Shown here: one piece after another, positions 49,281 through 60,000 of the stretch
Layout: every line of letters starts with the position of its first letter
Position numbering within the stretch: position 1 is the stretch's first letter
DNA from: Adiantum capillus-veneris
Taxonomy: Eukaryota > Streptophyta > Polypodiopsida > Polypodiales > Pteridaceae
Direction of reading: 5' to 3'
NCBI GenBank assembly: GCA_014529385.2
Contig: CM043971.1
Location: 81,575,340 to 81,635,339, forward strand
DNA: 60,000 bases
Translations under genes and position numbers: made by a program
The notes under the pieces: model-generated
Database searches by the model: none
Told to the model about the DNA's origin: nothing
What the model saw: only the letters and a program-made list of their open reading frames with translations

Positions 49281-50775
49281 ACTTACAAATGGTTACATGC
49301 TTGTCTATATATTGATAGAGAATTGGATGTGAATTTGAAATGATCGACTGGCTTCTTGCCAATCCTTTGTATAGGATACTCAGAGCTACTCTATGCTGGC
49401 CTTAGAGGTTGTCGACTGACCATTTGTCTAACTACAAGAATAACAGATTTCTGATGCTCTTCTGAGTGATAGGTATGAGGTATTGCATGCTTTCTAAAGT
49501 ACTTACCTAAAGTTGACTGGTTAGTCTCTCTCTATAAAGGCTATATCTCCAAATCTATAAGGTATTGGTCGGGCTTGTAGTTTGTCTCTTGGTATCCAAT
49601 TTAAGGTTTGGATTTGGAGAGGATAAGGTCTCCGGCTTTGGATCTGGTTTTCTCTATATTTGAGTTTATGGTCGGATTGAATTACCCTAACCCTTGGCGT
49701 GTATGGAAATGACATCTCTCTGTGCTTTGATCATGTTACCTGGCTTTTTTCGCACTACGTTTTGACTATTGTTTTTCTAGACCGACTGGGTTGCTGTACA
49801 GTCACTACTAACAGGCTGTTTGGGATGAGTATGCTTAGACTCTTGGCACTATATGTTGGTGGCATATTGGATAGAGTGAGGGTATTTGCTTGCAGATTTA
49901 TTTGCTGCCGAGCAAGAGACAATTGACTATTTTTTGCAGTATTATCTGACTGTTGTTTGTAAACCGACTGGATTGCTTGCTTATATATGATGACTGAACT
50001 TACAAATGGTTGCATGCTTGTCTATATATTGATAGAGAACCGGATGTACAGAACTAGGCTGGGAAAATTTAGTGGCTCTTTTATGGTGTGACTTTGAATT
50101 GATCGACTGGCTTCTTGCTGATCCTTTGTATGGGACACTCGGAGCTACTCTATGCTGGCCTTAGAAGTTGTCGACTGACCATTTGTCTAACTACAAGAAG
50201 AATAGATTTCAGATGCTCTTTTGAGTGATAGGTATGAGGTAATGCATGCTTTCTAAAGTACTTACCTAAAGCTGACTGGTTAGTATTTCTCGATAAAGGC
50301 TATATTAAAAAATCTGGATGGTATTGTTCGGGGGTGTAGCATGCCTCAGTGTATCCAATTTAAGGTTTGGATTTGGAGAGGATAGGGTCTCCGGCTATGG
50401 ATCTGGTCTTCTCTATATTTGAGTTTATGTTCGGATTGACTTACCCTAACCCTTGGCGTGTATGGGAATGGATATCTCTCTGTGCTTTGATCATGCTACC
50501 TGGCTTTTTCACACTACTTTGTGACTGTTGTTTTTCTAGACCATCTGGGTTGCTGTACAGTCACTACTAACAGGCTGTTTGGGATGAGTATGCTTAGACT
50601 CTTGGCACTATATGTTGGTGGCATATTGGATAGAGTGAGGGTATATGCTTGCGGATATTTTTGCTGCCGAGCAAGAGACAGTTGACTGTTTTTTGCACTA
50701 TTATTTGACTGTTGTTTTTAGACCGACTGGATTGCTTGCTTATATATTTGTTGCCGAGCAAGGGACAATTGAGAT
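49281..50775 (+). repeat. About 760-bp tandem duplication with a third partial copy
   Basis: Landmarks recur 717-760 bp apart: acttacaaatggtt at 49281 and 49998, gtcgactgacc at 49411 and 50170, and tactaacaggctgtttggg near 49807 and 50567. A partial third copy carries accgactggattgcttgcttatata at about 50720. The first half of each unit has a 40-bp insertion difference. The words gaccgactgg and gtcgactgacc are spread through it. No open frame is preserved between the copies. Confidence 0.88.
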
Positions 50776-50978
50776 GATTACACTTATGGTAATTTGAATT
50801 TCGGGTAATTATTATAGCGTAATGGAACCTGCAGGCAATCCAATATGCTTTAAAGGTGGTACTGACCATGTATCCATGGCATGGTGGGTTTAGTTCGGGT
50901 GTATTACTGGGAATGATGAAATAAAGGAAGGATCGGATCCTTGCCATGGTTTGATATAGGATAGCAAAAGGATTCGTG

Positions 50979-51659
50979 TCAGCTCAGTTCAACGACAGTG
51001 CAATGGTTGAGAGGGTTTTGGCAAAAATCCCGTTGTTCTTCAATCGTGCACCGGTGTGCGTGCTCCCTTGGGACCCTCTATTTGAATCTAACGAGGAATT
51101 CAAGGATCTCTGCCCAGTATGGGTGGGGTTTGTCAACCTTCCAGTATGGCTTAGAAAGAACTTGACGGACCTTGTAGCTTCGCTTGGTGATCCACTTTTT
51201 GTCCCATCTGCCAGAGCCTCGGGTGTAGCAGCAAACAAGGTCTATATCTGGTGGGATCTACGGAAGCCACTGTCAAAGAACTTGGTGGTGAATGTTGGGG
51301 CAGGACTAAAAATCATTCCTCTAAACTTCAACACCTCCTTCGGGGCATGCTTCAAATGCAACAAATTTGGGCATCATGCGAGGGCATGTCCCGCTGAGGT
51401 GCTAAAGCCTAAAGACCAGGTGATGGAGAGAAGCGAATTACACGCTACCCCACAAGGTGGCACAAATACAGTAGATCCAACAAAGAAGCCTACTGAAAAA
51501 CTTGGCAAGGCAGAGGGTGGGAAAAACAAAGTCAACTCGGATAAATATGTGGAGAAACAAGATCATGGCAACCGGGGTAAGGGCAAGACCACCCAAAGCT
51601 ACCGCTTTTCATCCACCGCTCAGCAAAGAACGGCCACCCCAGTAATCGAAAGATTGTGA
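50979..51659 (+). pseudogene. LINE ORF1: DUF4283-like and CCHC zinc knuckle, 5'-truncated
   Basis: The frame shows VCVLPWDPLFE, VWVGFVNLPVWLR and then the knuckle CFKCNKFGHHARAC (about 51349-51390; C-x2-C-x4-H-x4-C), followed by a Lys/Gln-rich tail to a TGA at 51657-51659. DUF4283 plus CCHC is the usual ORF1 of plant L1 elements, a nucleic-acid-binding partner of the RT. The N-terminal half of DUF4283 is missing, and no intact start codon can be assigned. Confidence 0.85.
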
Positions 51660-51964
51660 TGTCTCTAACTCTTAGGTCAAAAGATGAGGGTTGGCAACAA
51701 GTATCTCATATTTCATGTAAACGGTTCAAAGCACAGGCTAGGGCCTTGGGACAAATCAAAGGTCTCCCGCCGGATTTCCCAAAGCCTCCTTTCCTATATG
51801 AAAACATATTCGAAGTTTTGGGGAAGACGAATCAAGAGACCTTTTCACTTCCAAGCTGGATACATACAGGTTCTAGCAGAAAAGGAGCCAATGGAAGAGG
51901 ACAACTTGAATGGGAACTTTGTTGAAGAGTTCGTGGAGGCAGAAGAATTTGTTCCCCTTTCCCA

Positions 51965-52640
51965 ATGATGGATACTCTCTCTATTCAATCTTGGAACGTG
52001 AAGGGATTAAAAATTCAGAAGAAGGGCACTCTCTTCTGGAAAGAAGTGAAGAAAGAGAAGGCAGTCAATTGCTAGGCCATCCAAGAGCATGATTTGGATG
52101 CTCGTAGCAAGAGAAAATAGGTTGTAGGAAAAAATCTTATCTTTTATGGGAAGGAAGTGACAGTTTTAGTGGTGTCTTGTTCATTGCTGACAGATATTTG
52201 GAGTCAAAGATGGTTCTAAACCACCCCTCCGGACAAATCCTTGGTGTTAGAATCAAATGGGACAATCAACCTATCACCATAGTAAATGTTTACGGCACTT
52301 GCAATGCAAAGGATAGAGCTAAACTGTAGATGTAGCTCAGAGATACTCCGATCAACGGGGAGTGGCTAATGGTTGGAGATTTCAATATGGTCGAGAAAAG
52401 CAAGGACATAACAGGCTCCACCAGTATATTCGCTGGCTCAAAAAAGTCTAAATGGTTGAGCTTATGTGAGAAGTGGGCTATGATTGACTTATGGGAAGTG
52501 GGCCCATGGAACATCATGCCTGGATTCACCTACACAAGCCTTCAATATGCTCGCACTGCCCCTCGGCTTGACAGATGCTACTGCTCTCATCAAGCTGACT
52601 GGATCTCATGGACGTTAGGGATGAAGTAATCTCAACAAAA
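51965..52640 (+). pseudogene. LINE ORF2 endonuclease domain (EEP type), decayed
   Basis: IQSWNVKGL near 51980-52010 is the start of the apurinic-like endonuclease domain, followed by AIQEHDL. Further on, MVGDFNMVEKSKDI (about 52369-52410) matches its GDFN motif, and PRLDRCYCS (about 52560-52590) the LDR motif. Stops at about 52069, 52117 and 52327 break it. The domain nicks the target DNA in L1 elements. Confidence 0.82.
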
Positions 52641-53340
52641 AGCCTCTTCGATCACATGCCATTACACTTACAAAAGAAATATAAAGGCGGGGGGCCAATC
52701 CCCTAGAGGGGAGAAAAAGCTTCTGGTTACAGGGATAGACCTCTTCAAAGCGTCTCTTCAGAAGCATCACCAAGAAAGTGTTGGGAAAGCTCAAGAAAGA
52801 TGTGGGGATGAATAAACCTAGTGCTTGGAATATATTTGTTCGGAGTGTACAAAAAGCTATCAAAACTTTGGGTCCTCGGGTTAAAAAAGCCAATGAGGCA
52901 CATATCAAACATCTCACAGAGGAGGTAGTGCAATTAGCCTCTAGGAAGGCTGCCGGACTGGCTACCGAGGATGAGCACAAGCGATGGCTTGAAGCTAAAT
53001 CTCACCTGGCCAATGAATAGCTAGAGGAAATCAAGAAGGCGAGATTGCTCTCTAGGGAAACTTTCCTTCAACCAGAGCCTTCTAACCAAGCACATTTTTT
53101 TAGGGCTCTGAAAGTGAGGAAGATTTGAGGCCGCATGCAAGTGATCGATGATGAGAAAGGGAATACAATTGAAAACCAAGATGAGATGGCTGGACTTATG
53201 CTTAATTATCTCAACCAGATTATAGGCCAACCAGAGACCCAATCTCAGGAAGTGGAAGAAGCCCGAGCGGCTTTACTTGGGAGTGTTGAAAAGAAGGTTC
53301 CCCAAGAGGAAGCCAACCGCATGGAAAAGGCCTTCTCTGA
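52640..53340 (+). pseudogene. LINE ORF2 linker between endonuclease and RT
   Basis: Helical charged sequence, for example HLTEEVVQLASRKAAGLATEDEHKRWLEAK, is typical of the L1 linker and is split by frameshifts and stops. It has no catalytic motif. Confidence 0.7.
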
Positions 53341-54140
53341 GGAGGAATGCTCAGGGCACTAAAATCTCTTGGCAATGAAAAGTCCCCCGGTTGGGATGGA
53401 TTGACGGCTGAATTCTTCAAAGAATTTTGGGATGATCTAAAGGGCCCAGTCACACGGATGGCCAATCAAGCTGTTTTCGAAGATTCATTGGATGCAAGTG
53501 TTAAGAGAGGGCTTATCAAGCCCATCCCCAAATAGATCTGCTACTCTCAACTTAAACATTGGCGCCCCATTACGATGATGTCAGTAGCATACAAAATTAT
53601 TTCCAAGGCGATAGCTCTCAGACTTGGCCCCCTCCTGAGTCGGATCATCTCTCCCCATCAACACTGGTTCATTAAAGGGAGATCTATATATGACAATATC
53701 TTGGCAGCAATGGTAGGAATAGAGTATGCATCCTTCTCCAAGCAAGAGTGCATCTTGCTGCAGCTGGACCTCGACAAAGCCTATGATAGAATAGAATGGT
53801 CCTATATAGAAGAAGTCATGGGAGATTGGGCCTCGCCGTTGTCGCCTCATACGCACACTAGGCATTGGCAGCCAATCATAGCTCCTGTTTAATGACAAAA
53901 TTGTGGGCTCTTTTGAGGTTAAAAGGTCTATAAAGCAAGGATGTCCCCTGGCCCCCTTACTTTTTGCCATCGGGTCGCATCCGCTCATTACGATGCTCAA
54001 GGCCAGTGCTGCACGGGGAGAGATTCAAGTTCTGGCATTACCAGGCAACGATCAGCTATTGGCCAAAATTTTCACAAATGATTCTCTCCTATTCTTGAAG
54101 GCGCGCCCTCAAGTTGTCAGGAGAGCTTTTTAGATTGTGC
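53340..54140 (+). pseudogene. LINE ORF2 reverse transcriptase domain, decayed
   Basis: Motifs in order: SLGNEKSPGWDGLTAEFFKEFW, HWRPITMMSVAYKIISKAIA, LQLDLDKAYDRIEW (motif A Asp), SIKQGCPLAPLLFAIG (motif B), and FTNDSLLF at about 54071-54094, where the usual F/YADD motif reads FTND. With the first Asp of the YADD motif replaced, the enzyme would be inactive even if the frame were open. A TAG at about 53533 and a frameshift near 53830-53900 also break it. Confidence 0.9.
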
Positions 54141-55570
54141 AAACATTTGTCGTGGCCTCGGGATCCAAGTGCAATATAGAGAAGTCAAGGCTTATCTCCT
54201 TGTCTTGGAGAACAACTCTTTTGACCTTGCAGTCTAGATAGGAGAGATTATCTCAAAAGGGAGTGTATTCAGACACCTGGGAGCCCCCGTAGGGGTGGGC
54301 GTAACCCACAAGCAAAGACTGCAATGGGTCCTTGAAAAAATAAGCTAAAAAATGAGAAGATGGGAGATTGTTCTCCTCCCCTTCCAAATCCGGATTAGAG
54401 TGAATATTGCTTTCCTCAGCCCCGTGCTCAAGATGGCTAAGTGTAACTGGAAAGAATTCTTAAAGCCAGTGAAAAGGTTTCTTTGGAAGAACAACACAAA
54501 AATCTCCCGGCCATGGCAGTGAGCTAGATGGGAGGTAGTTGCTCTCCCGGTAGACCAAGGAGGGCTCGCCATTCTTAACCCTGTATCCCATGCTGAGGCC
54601 CTTTGTGCCAAATTTATGGTCTCATTGGCTAAACAAGACCAAGCTTGGGCTATCATGACCAAGAAAATGCTTGATGCAGTAAAACTAGGATCGAAAGGGG
54701 GAACTGGAAGGGGGTTGTGATGCACGAAAAACTTCTCGTCCCGAAGTGGTCTTATCTTAGATCTAGAGGACTCTCAGGGGAGCTAATGAGGAAGTGCAAA
54801 AGAGCAGCTGACGTTTTGGAATGGGAGGAAGCACCAGATACTTTAAGAACTCCATTTTTCATTGGTCCCCTTGGCTCTCTAAAATATTGGGGCCGCAGCA
54901 AAGCCCCTATTGGATAGAAATGGCCAGGAATGTGAATAATAAGGGGCTTGTTCGTCTAGAGCAATTCTGGGATGGCAACAGAAAGTGCTGGAAAACTGCT
55001 AACTCTTTAGCCATCCAATTTCAATTAAATGGCTTTGAGATCTTACTAGTCTACAAGGTGATGAAAGAGCTTGATAGGGTGGTGATGCCAATTTGTGAAT
55101 CCAACTTTGAATGAGACGCTTGGAGATGGCCCGGGGGTAGCCTCCTTTGGAAACCACATTCTAAAGGCATTTACCATGCATTAATGCACGAGGCTAATTG
55201 GTGTAGCCCTCTCAATAAATTATGGAAGAGACAGTGGACGAAAAAACGATGGGAGGGAGTCATGGAGAACATGTGAAAGCCAAGGTGGCCTCAGTATATG
55301 AAGATATTTCTGTGGAAAGTGATGTGGGGTGCTCTGTCGATGGGCGTAAAGATACAAGAAAGAGGAATCGGGTCCAATCGTTGCTCGGGGTGCAGAATAG
55401 TTAGTGAAGACCTAGCCCACCTTTTCATGGGATGCCAGGCAATCAGTGGCATGGCTGGGAAAATATGCAAGTGGATTCAAAGGACATGGCAAATTAAGTT
55501 CTTCAAGACTGATCTATTCTTTGGTAGTAACAAGTTGGGAATTCCTGCTCTTTTTTCTGCACTCAAATAA
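54141..55570 (+). pseudogene. LINE ORF2 C-terminal part with zf-RVT
   Basis: About 1 kb with many stops leads to KIFLWKVMWGALSMGVKI (about 55300-55350), CSGCR and HLFMGC, the C-terminal zinc-binding (zf-RVT) region of plant L1 elements. The CxxC and HxxxC residues are present. Confidence 0.85.
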
Positions 55571-55906
55571 TCAGGTACTACTTCTTTCACCATATTTGGC
55601 AAGCAAGTAACCGCCGCGTGTTTGAGGGGGATCTGACTGTGGCAAGATTTTGTGAAATCATACAAGAGAGCAGAGTGACAATCCACAAGATCGGAGGCAA
55701 ACAAGCCTCAGAGGACCGGTCTAGAACAATACATGTCATGATGACATCTTGTAATAAGTAAAGTCTAGGAGTAGTTGTGGTTTCTCTGTCAAGCAGAAAA
55801 CTTGTAATCCTTTGACCCTCAAGGCTCGGTCTGAGCTCGAGGTTGGTGTATATTTTTGATGTTCTTAATACTACACAATTGTGAGTTTTGCAAAAATAAA
55901 ATAAAA
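55571..55906 (+). other. LINE 3' UTR and A-rich tail
   Basis: A noncoding tail ends in AAAAATAAAATAAAA at 55892-55906. It is followed by the candidate duplicated target. Confidence 0.7.
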
Positions 55907-56677
55907 TGATTCATGATGCTAGAAATCGATATTATCTATAATGGAGATTAAAATTTTCAAGGAAAGAGAAGGCCTCCATGTGCTCGGGGCGGTCACTTTT
56001 TAGAATGTGTATGATATCACGTGAGTTAACCGGAGAGGATTATTAAAAGACCAAAATGTATAAAAATATATACATACAGAAGGGGGTGGGAGTTTTTTTA
56101 ATAGGCTCACAGTGTAAGTATAGTATGTATATTGGGGTATTATTAATTACCTTTTGAATGCACGCGATATAGGGGTCTTTTGATAAGTGACTGCCCTGGG
56201 TCCATGTGTCACTCATTGGTTCACTTCAACAAAAAAAAAAAGCTTGCAAAATATCTAATCTAGAATGCAAAAGTGAAGGGTAGGATTATAGTAAATGAAA
56301 ATACTTTTGAAGGCTAAAGTTTTAAATGCAAAAGCTAAGAGTAAGATTGTAAGAAATGAGAAGACTTTTAAAAATCTAAAGTCAAAAGACTTTCTCTTCT
56401 ACATCTACATAGAATAGAATAGATGTACTAACTTAAATGTATAATTAACAGAAAAAGGTAATTTTAGTGAAGATTTTGTAATTTATTATAAATTTAATTT
56501 CTAAAGATATATTAGGCTTTATCTTTCTAAGGGGCTTTTTTCAAGATCAATATTGATTTATTTTTTTAATTGTGCAAGTTTTTATTTTTTAAGAGATTGA
56601 GAAAAGAAGAAAGCTCACCCGTCCATACGTCAATTTGGAGTTGTCTCACTTTGAGGACATGCATGCAAATGAAAGGG
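55907..56677. other. AT-rich noncoding stretch
   Basis: No gene is recognised. A roughly 60-bp imperfect duplication (atgcaaaagtgaagg..., 56264 and 56326) and a short A-run at 56230 are the only features. Confidence 0.5.
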
Positions 56678-56911
56678 TTCTTATCCACTCTATTGACCAT
56701 GAGAGAGAGAGAGAAAGAGATTTTACTATCGAGTTCATTAGGACTCCATCTCACCAGGGGTACCCTTGCCTTTCAAATTTTCAATATATTTTCTTCGTAT
56801 TATAGTGTATTTTTAAAAGGATAGCTAATGTTTTTCACCTGTATAAAACAGACAAAATGCTTTGAAGTGGGTAAAATGTTTGGCAAAATGTTCTTATCCA
56901 CTCTATTGACC

Positions 56912-56954
<43 letters not shown>

Positions 56955-57120
56955 ATTTTACTATCGAGTTCATTAGGACTCCATCTCACCAAGGGTACCC
57001 TTGCCTTTCAAATTTTCAATATATTTTCTTTGCATTATAGTGTATTTTTAAAAGGATAGCTAATGTTTTTCACCCGTATAAAACATACAAAATGCTTTGA
57101 AGTGGGTAAAATGTTTGGCA
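56678..57120 (+). repeat. 213-bp tandem duplication carrying an AG microsatellite
   Basis: ttcttatccactctattgaccatgagag starts at 56678 and again at 56891, and similarity continues to atgtttggca. The left copy has a short AG run, the right copy has AG expanded to about 39 bp (56913-56951), so expansion came after the duplication. Confidence 0.9.
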
Positions 57121-57289
57121 AAAACCAACCTTGACATTGCCACCCTAGAATGGGGAGAGAGATTTCTCCATTGACGGGCCTTTTACCAATTCTATAATAT
57201 TTTGTCATTTTTAATTTTAAGACTTAAATTGTGAACCACGTTTAAAAATCTATTAACTCTCAAAATTTTGATAGGCAAGGGTGTCTATC

Positions 57290-57292
<3 letters not shown>

Positions 57293-57327
<35 letters not shown>
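57293..57327 (+). repeat. (AC)n microsatellite
   Basis: A perfect AC run of about 35 bp. Confidence 0.97.
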
Positions 57328-57329
<2 letters not shown>

Positions 57330-57471
57330 GGACGAGTTTTTGCGCCACATGAATGACCCACCAAGGAGAAGGGGGAGAGAGATAGAGAGAGAAAAATGTT
57401 TAAGGCTATAGGAACAATCTAAAGAAGATTAAAGTTCTACATGACAATTCTTCAACAATTAAATACATATG

Positions 57472-57474
<3 letters not shown>

Positions 57475-57527
<53 letters not shown>

Positions 57528-57587
57528 CCAAGAAAACTTCCTATCCACTCAATGCATGGGTGTGTGTGTGTGTGTGTGTGTGCGTGC

Positions 57588-57634
<47 letters not shown>
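57475..57634 (+). repeat. (GA)n - (GT)n - (GA)n compound microsatellite
   Basis: GA at 57475-57527, GT at 57560-57582 and GA at 57592-57634. The frames read Arg-Glu or Leu-Ser repeats and are not genes. Confidence 0.97.
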
Positions 57635-57636
<2 letters not shown>

Positions 57637-57720
57637 TTAGAGGCGGGAGACATAAGGGGAGGATATAAATTTTCAATTTTATAGTAATAACAATAGGCCT
57701 CAAGATCTATGTTACAAATA

Positions 57721-57730
57721 TGTGTGTGTG

Positions 57731-57804
<74 letters not shown>

Positions 57805-57835
57805 CACACACGTGTGTGTGTGTACGCGTGTATGT
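57721..57835 (+). repeat. (GT)n - (TA)n - (TATG)n compound microsatellite
   Basis: GT at 57721-57735, TA at 57738-57781, then TATG units to about 57803, and another GT run near 57811. Confidence 0.97.
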
Positions 57836-57956
57836 ATGTACAAAGGTTTACGATTACATTGAGTTCTCTTGACTTCATCTCTTCACACCATGCTAATTTA
57901 TCTTATCCGTATAACAAGCTTAGTAACATTTCTAAACTAGGATAGACTAAAAGAAG

Positions 57957-57958
<2 letters not shown>

Positions 57959-57993
<35 letters not shown>
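57959..57993 (+). repeat. (CT)n microsatellite
   Basis: A perfect CT run of about 35 bp followed by a C-run. Confidence 0.97.
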
Positions 57994-57995
<2 letters not shown>

Positions 57996-58739
57996 CCCCA
58001 CCCACCACCATAGAAGTAGAGTACTCCTAAGTTTGTTGAACAAGGACTAGCACCTCATGAAAAGAACCTCCCAAGCTTGGTATCAAAGAATGCTTTACAA
58101 CATCTTACATATATTCATGTTTGCTAGAATCTGTCAAGAGGTTTTGTCATGCATTACTTTTAGAAGTGCAATAGGCGACACACGTAGGAAAAGAGTATTG
58201 ATAGTGTTTCACTTGGAAGAGAAGATAGCCCTATGAGAATAGAGGTGATGTTTCTTTGGCCGCGGCGACACGCGGGTCACATACTAGTTCCAGTTATGAA
58301 GCATGTCAAAAAGCAAACGAAACTACTCAACTTGACATGCATGAGAGTGCTTTTTAGAAACCCAATCACTAGGGGAAGAAGATTCATTAGCATCACAAAA
58401 CTAGACGGAGGAAACAAAGGTCCATATCTTCTTGTTGACAAGAGAACAATGTATGTGTACTCTTTGAAAGTGGTGCAAGAGAAACAAATGCTAGAGAAAA
58501 GATGACAATGGCATAGACTTGCTACCAATGCAAGCCCTCCCATCATGACGCGTCAAAAAAAACGCATGTGTCTTGTAACACTAGTTCTATAAGTGTTCTA
58601 TTTTTTGACAAGGTTTTTGTACATTTTTTTGACGCTAGAAACAATATTGCTATATTTTGCATCTCCCATAGGTAGGGTGAGTCATACCATTGGGCAAGAG
58701 CCACATGTAGGCATCACCATGACCACATAATTGATGCAC

Positions 58740-58985
58740 CACTAGCAATGAATGACACAGAGAAATGGCAGCAATGAGCTAGGAACCTCCTCCTCGGGTG
58801 ACCCACCCCAAGAGGAGGATGCACTCGAGTGTTTAAAGGCAAGGGCCCTAACAACATGAACGCCAGGGGCACCTCTAGAGGTGACCCAACGGGGAATTTG
58901 AACCCTCAACCCATAGGTTGAGAGGCAAAGCCTTACTGTTTGAAGTTCACGATAGTCCACAATTTGTACCTTACAAAATCATCAA
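58740..58985 (-). mobile_element. Possible tRNA-derived SINE
   Basis: Read on the minus strand, a tRNA-like stretch shows GTAAGGCTTTGCCTCTCAACC, an anticodon-like stem CTCAACC/GGTTGAG, and GGTTCAAATTCCCCG (about 58890-58905), close to the pol III B box GGTTCRANTCC. The A box is poor. A following region (CACCTCTAGAGGTG) has a short palindrome. This is the pattern of tRNA-derived SINEs, such as Au-type elements, but the 3' end could not be found. Confidence 0.4.
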
Positions 58986-60000
58986 AACTTGTTATTTATT
59001 TTGGAGTGCCAAACCTATAGAATGTGCGCATGTATGACAATATAGGAACTTAAAATTGCATTGAAAAAATATTTTATTATGCCTACAAATGAGTGCAAAA
59101 CAATGTCGTATCAAATCCATACAACTTCACTTTATTTAAATTATCTCGATGAAATTTTTTATAAGATAGTGTCAATTTTTTTTCCAAGCTTATGAGCTAG
59201 TTTTTCAAAATATCAAATGTGATTCTATATCATGTTAGCATCAAAATTGCAAGGCTATATCATTCAAAAACTCTCTAATTTAGATATTCATACAAAATGG
59301 TTTGCTAAGATACCTTTTCTAATGATTCTGATTAAAAATCATGAAAACGAGGTGAAAATTCACTATGGCCTATATCAAATAATTTCATGATAAGAGGCTT
59401 CTTTGTTAGAGAGAAAAAATAGTGGTATCACAATAAAATATTATGTTTTTTGAAAAAAATGTAGCAAAAAACTATTTAGATTATAATATATTCCAAAAGC
59501 ATAAAAAATATTGTTTGATACAATACTCAATATCTCTCTTTAAAGAGAGAGTACACAAATATCAACACCCTCTCACAAGGGCCTAAAATTAATAATTTCT
59601 TTATTTTATTATTATCATTAGATTGCCATGTGGCATTAATCTGCAATCTTTATCCAATGGTCTAGAGATGGATCCAGAATCCAACCCTTTTTCCAAAAAG
59701 TTTAAATTGTCCTTTTTTCATAGCCGACTAGTGATAAGGAAGTGAAGTATGCCATCCTTAAAGCCAAATCTCCTCCCAAGTAGCAAGTTCTTTGACTCGA
59801 CAAGACCCGTTGTTCTTGTGAGCCATCCAATGATTGATAAATAGTCCAAATTACACAATGCACCCTGTTGATTTGTAATGTGCTAGACCAACCGCCCTTA
59901 AAAACTTGACATTCTTCAAGTACCATAAAAACCACATTGTCAAAAAAAGGTCATTGCAAAGTACACAATTCACACCTTTGGTGGACAACTATGGCAATGC
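58986..60000. other. AT-rich noncoding stretch
   Basis: No gene, tRNA or repeat terminus is recognised. An 77-codon minus-strand frame near 59702-59935 has no domain I can name. Confidence 0.5.

Larger units (their letters stand above)
50971..55906 (+). mobile_element. L1-type non-LTR retrotransposon (LINE), 5'-truncated, decayed
   Basis: The order is a DUF4283/zinc-knuckle ORF1, an endonuclease-like start, a reverse transcriptase and a zf-RVT end, then an A-rich tail (aaaataaaataaaa, 55892-55906). ORF1 begins inside the DUF4283-like region, as expected for 5' truncation during target-primed reverse transcription. Candidate target-site duplications are GATTCGTG (50971-50978) and GATTCATG (55908-55915), 7 of 8 bases matching; this is suggestive only. 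Many in-frame stops show that the copy is old. Confidence 0.9.

Noticed and set aside
49670-50460. Plant telomere-like CCCTAAC words
   Set aside because: Only isolated single words occur, with no TTTAGGG array.
57441-57945. Arg-Glu, Leu-Ser and Tyr-Ile rich frames
   Set aside because: They are translations of GA, CT and TA microsatellites.
58880-58960. Functional tRNA gene
   Set aside because: Only the B box and one stem are convincing; the acceptor and D arms do not pair, so a SINE remnant is more likely.

Overview
This is nuclear DNA from a land plant, made mostly of repeats. The plant assignment rests on a Ty1/copia element whose primer-binding site is TGGTATCAGAGC (initiator Met-tRNA type), a plant-style L1 LINE with a DUF4283-like region and a CCHC knuckle, long AG/CT microsatellites, and short introns with GTAAGT donors and pyrimidine-rich acceptors. 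Large intron-like repeat tracts and a Penelope-like reverse transcriptase fit a large, repeat-rich genome (fern, lycophyte, bryophyte or conifer), but I cannot name the species.

Layout. 1-2690: decayed satellite, a GC-rich block of covarying hairpins, and 90-bp repeats. 2690-30130: a satellite of about 441-bp monomers built around the 20-bp core TTGGACAAGTGGTGGACCTT, organised in monomers, higher-order units of about 1.25/1.67 kb and a macro-duplication of about 10.4 kb. A copia element (22309-27490, minus strand, TSD TAACC) interrupts it. 30341-42720: plus-strand coding islands, each directly after a good 3' splice acceptor: a ParB-like domain joined to an N6-adenine-type DNA methyltransferase-like domain, a SET domain, an FCP1/NIF phosphatase-like domain with a SAP-like tail, and a second FCP1/NIF-like domain. 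Satellite monomers lie between them, plus-oriented up to about 36.6 kb and inverted from 38.8 to 44.4 kb. 44950-48000: a Penelope-like reverse transcriptase. 48140-50950: a 760-bp tandem duplication and otherwise unexplained sequence. 50971-55906: a 5'-truncated, decayed LINE. 55907-60000: AT-rich DNA with microsatellites and a possible tRNA-derived SINE.

No intact protein-coding gene is visible. The coding islands and the copia element are broken mainly by frameshifts, whereas the LINE also has many in-frame stops. The coding islands may be exons of one large gene whose introns were colonised by the satellite, or a row of related gene fragments; the sequence alone does not decide. The most interesting items are the ParB-methyltransferase/SET/FCP1 row, the switch of satellite orientation around it, the non-canonical reverse transcriptase, and the covarying GC hairpins.
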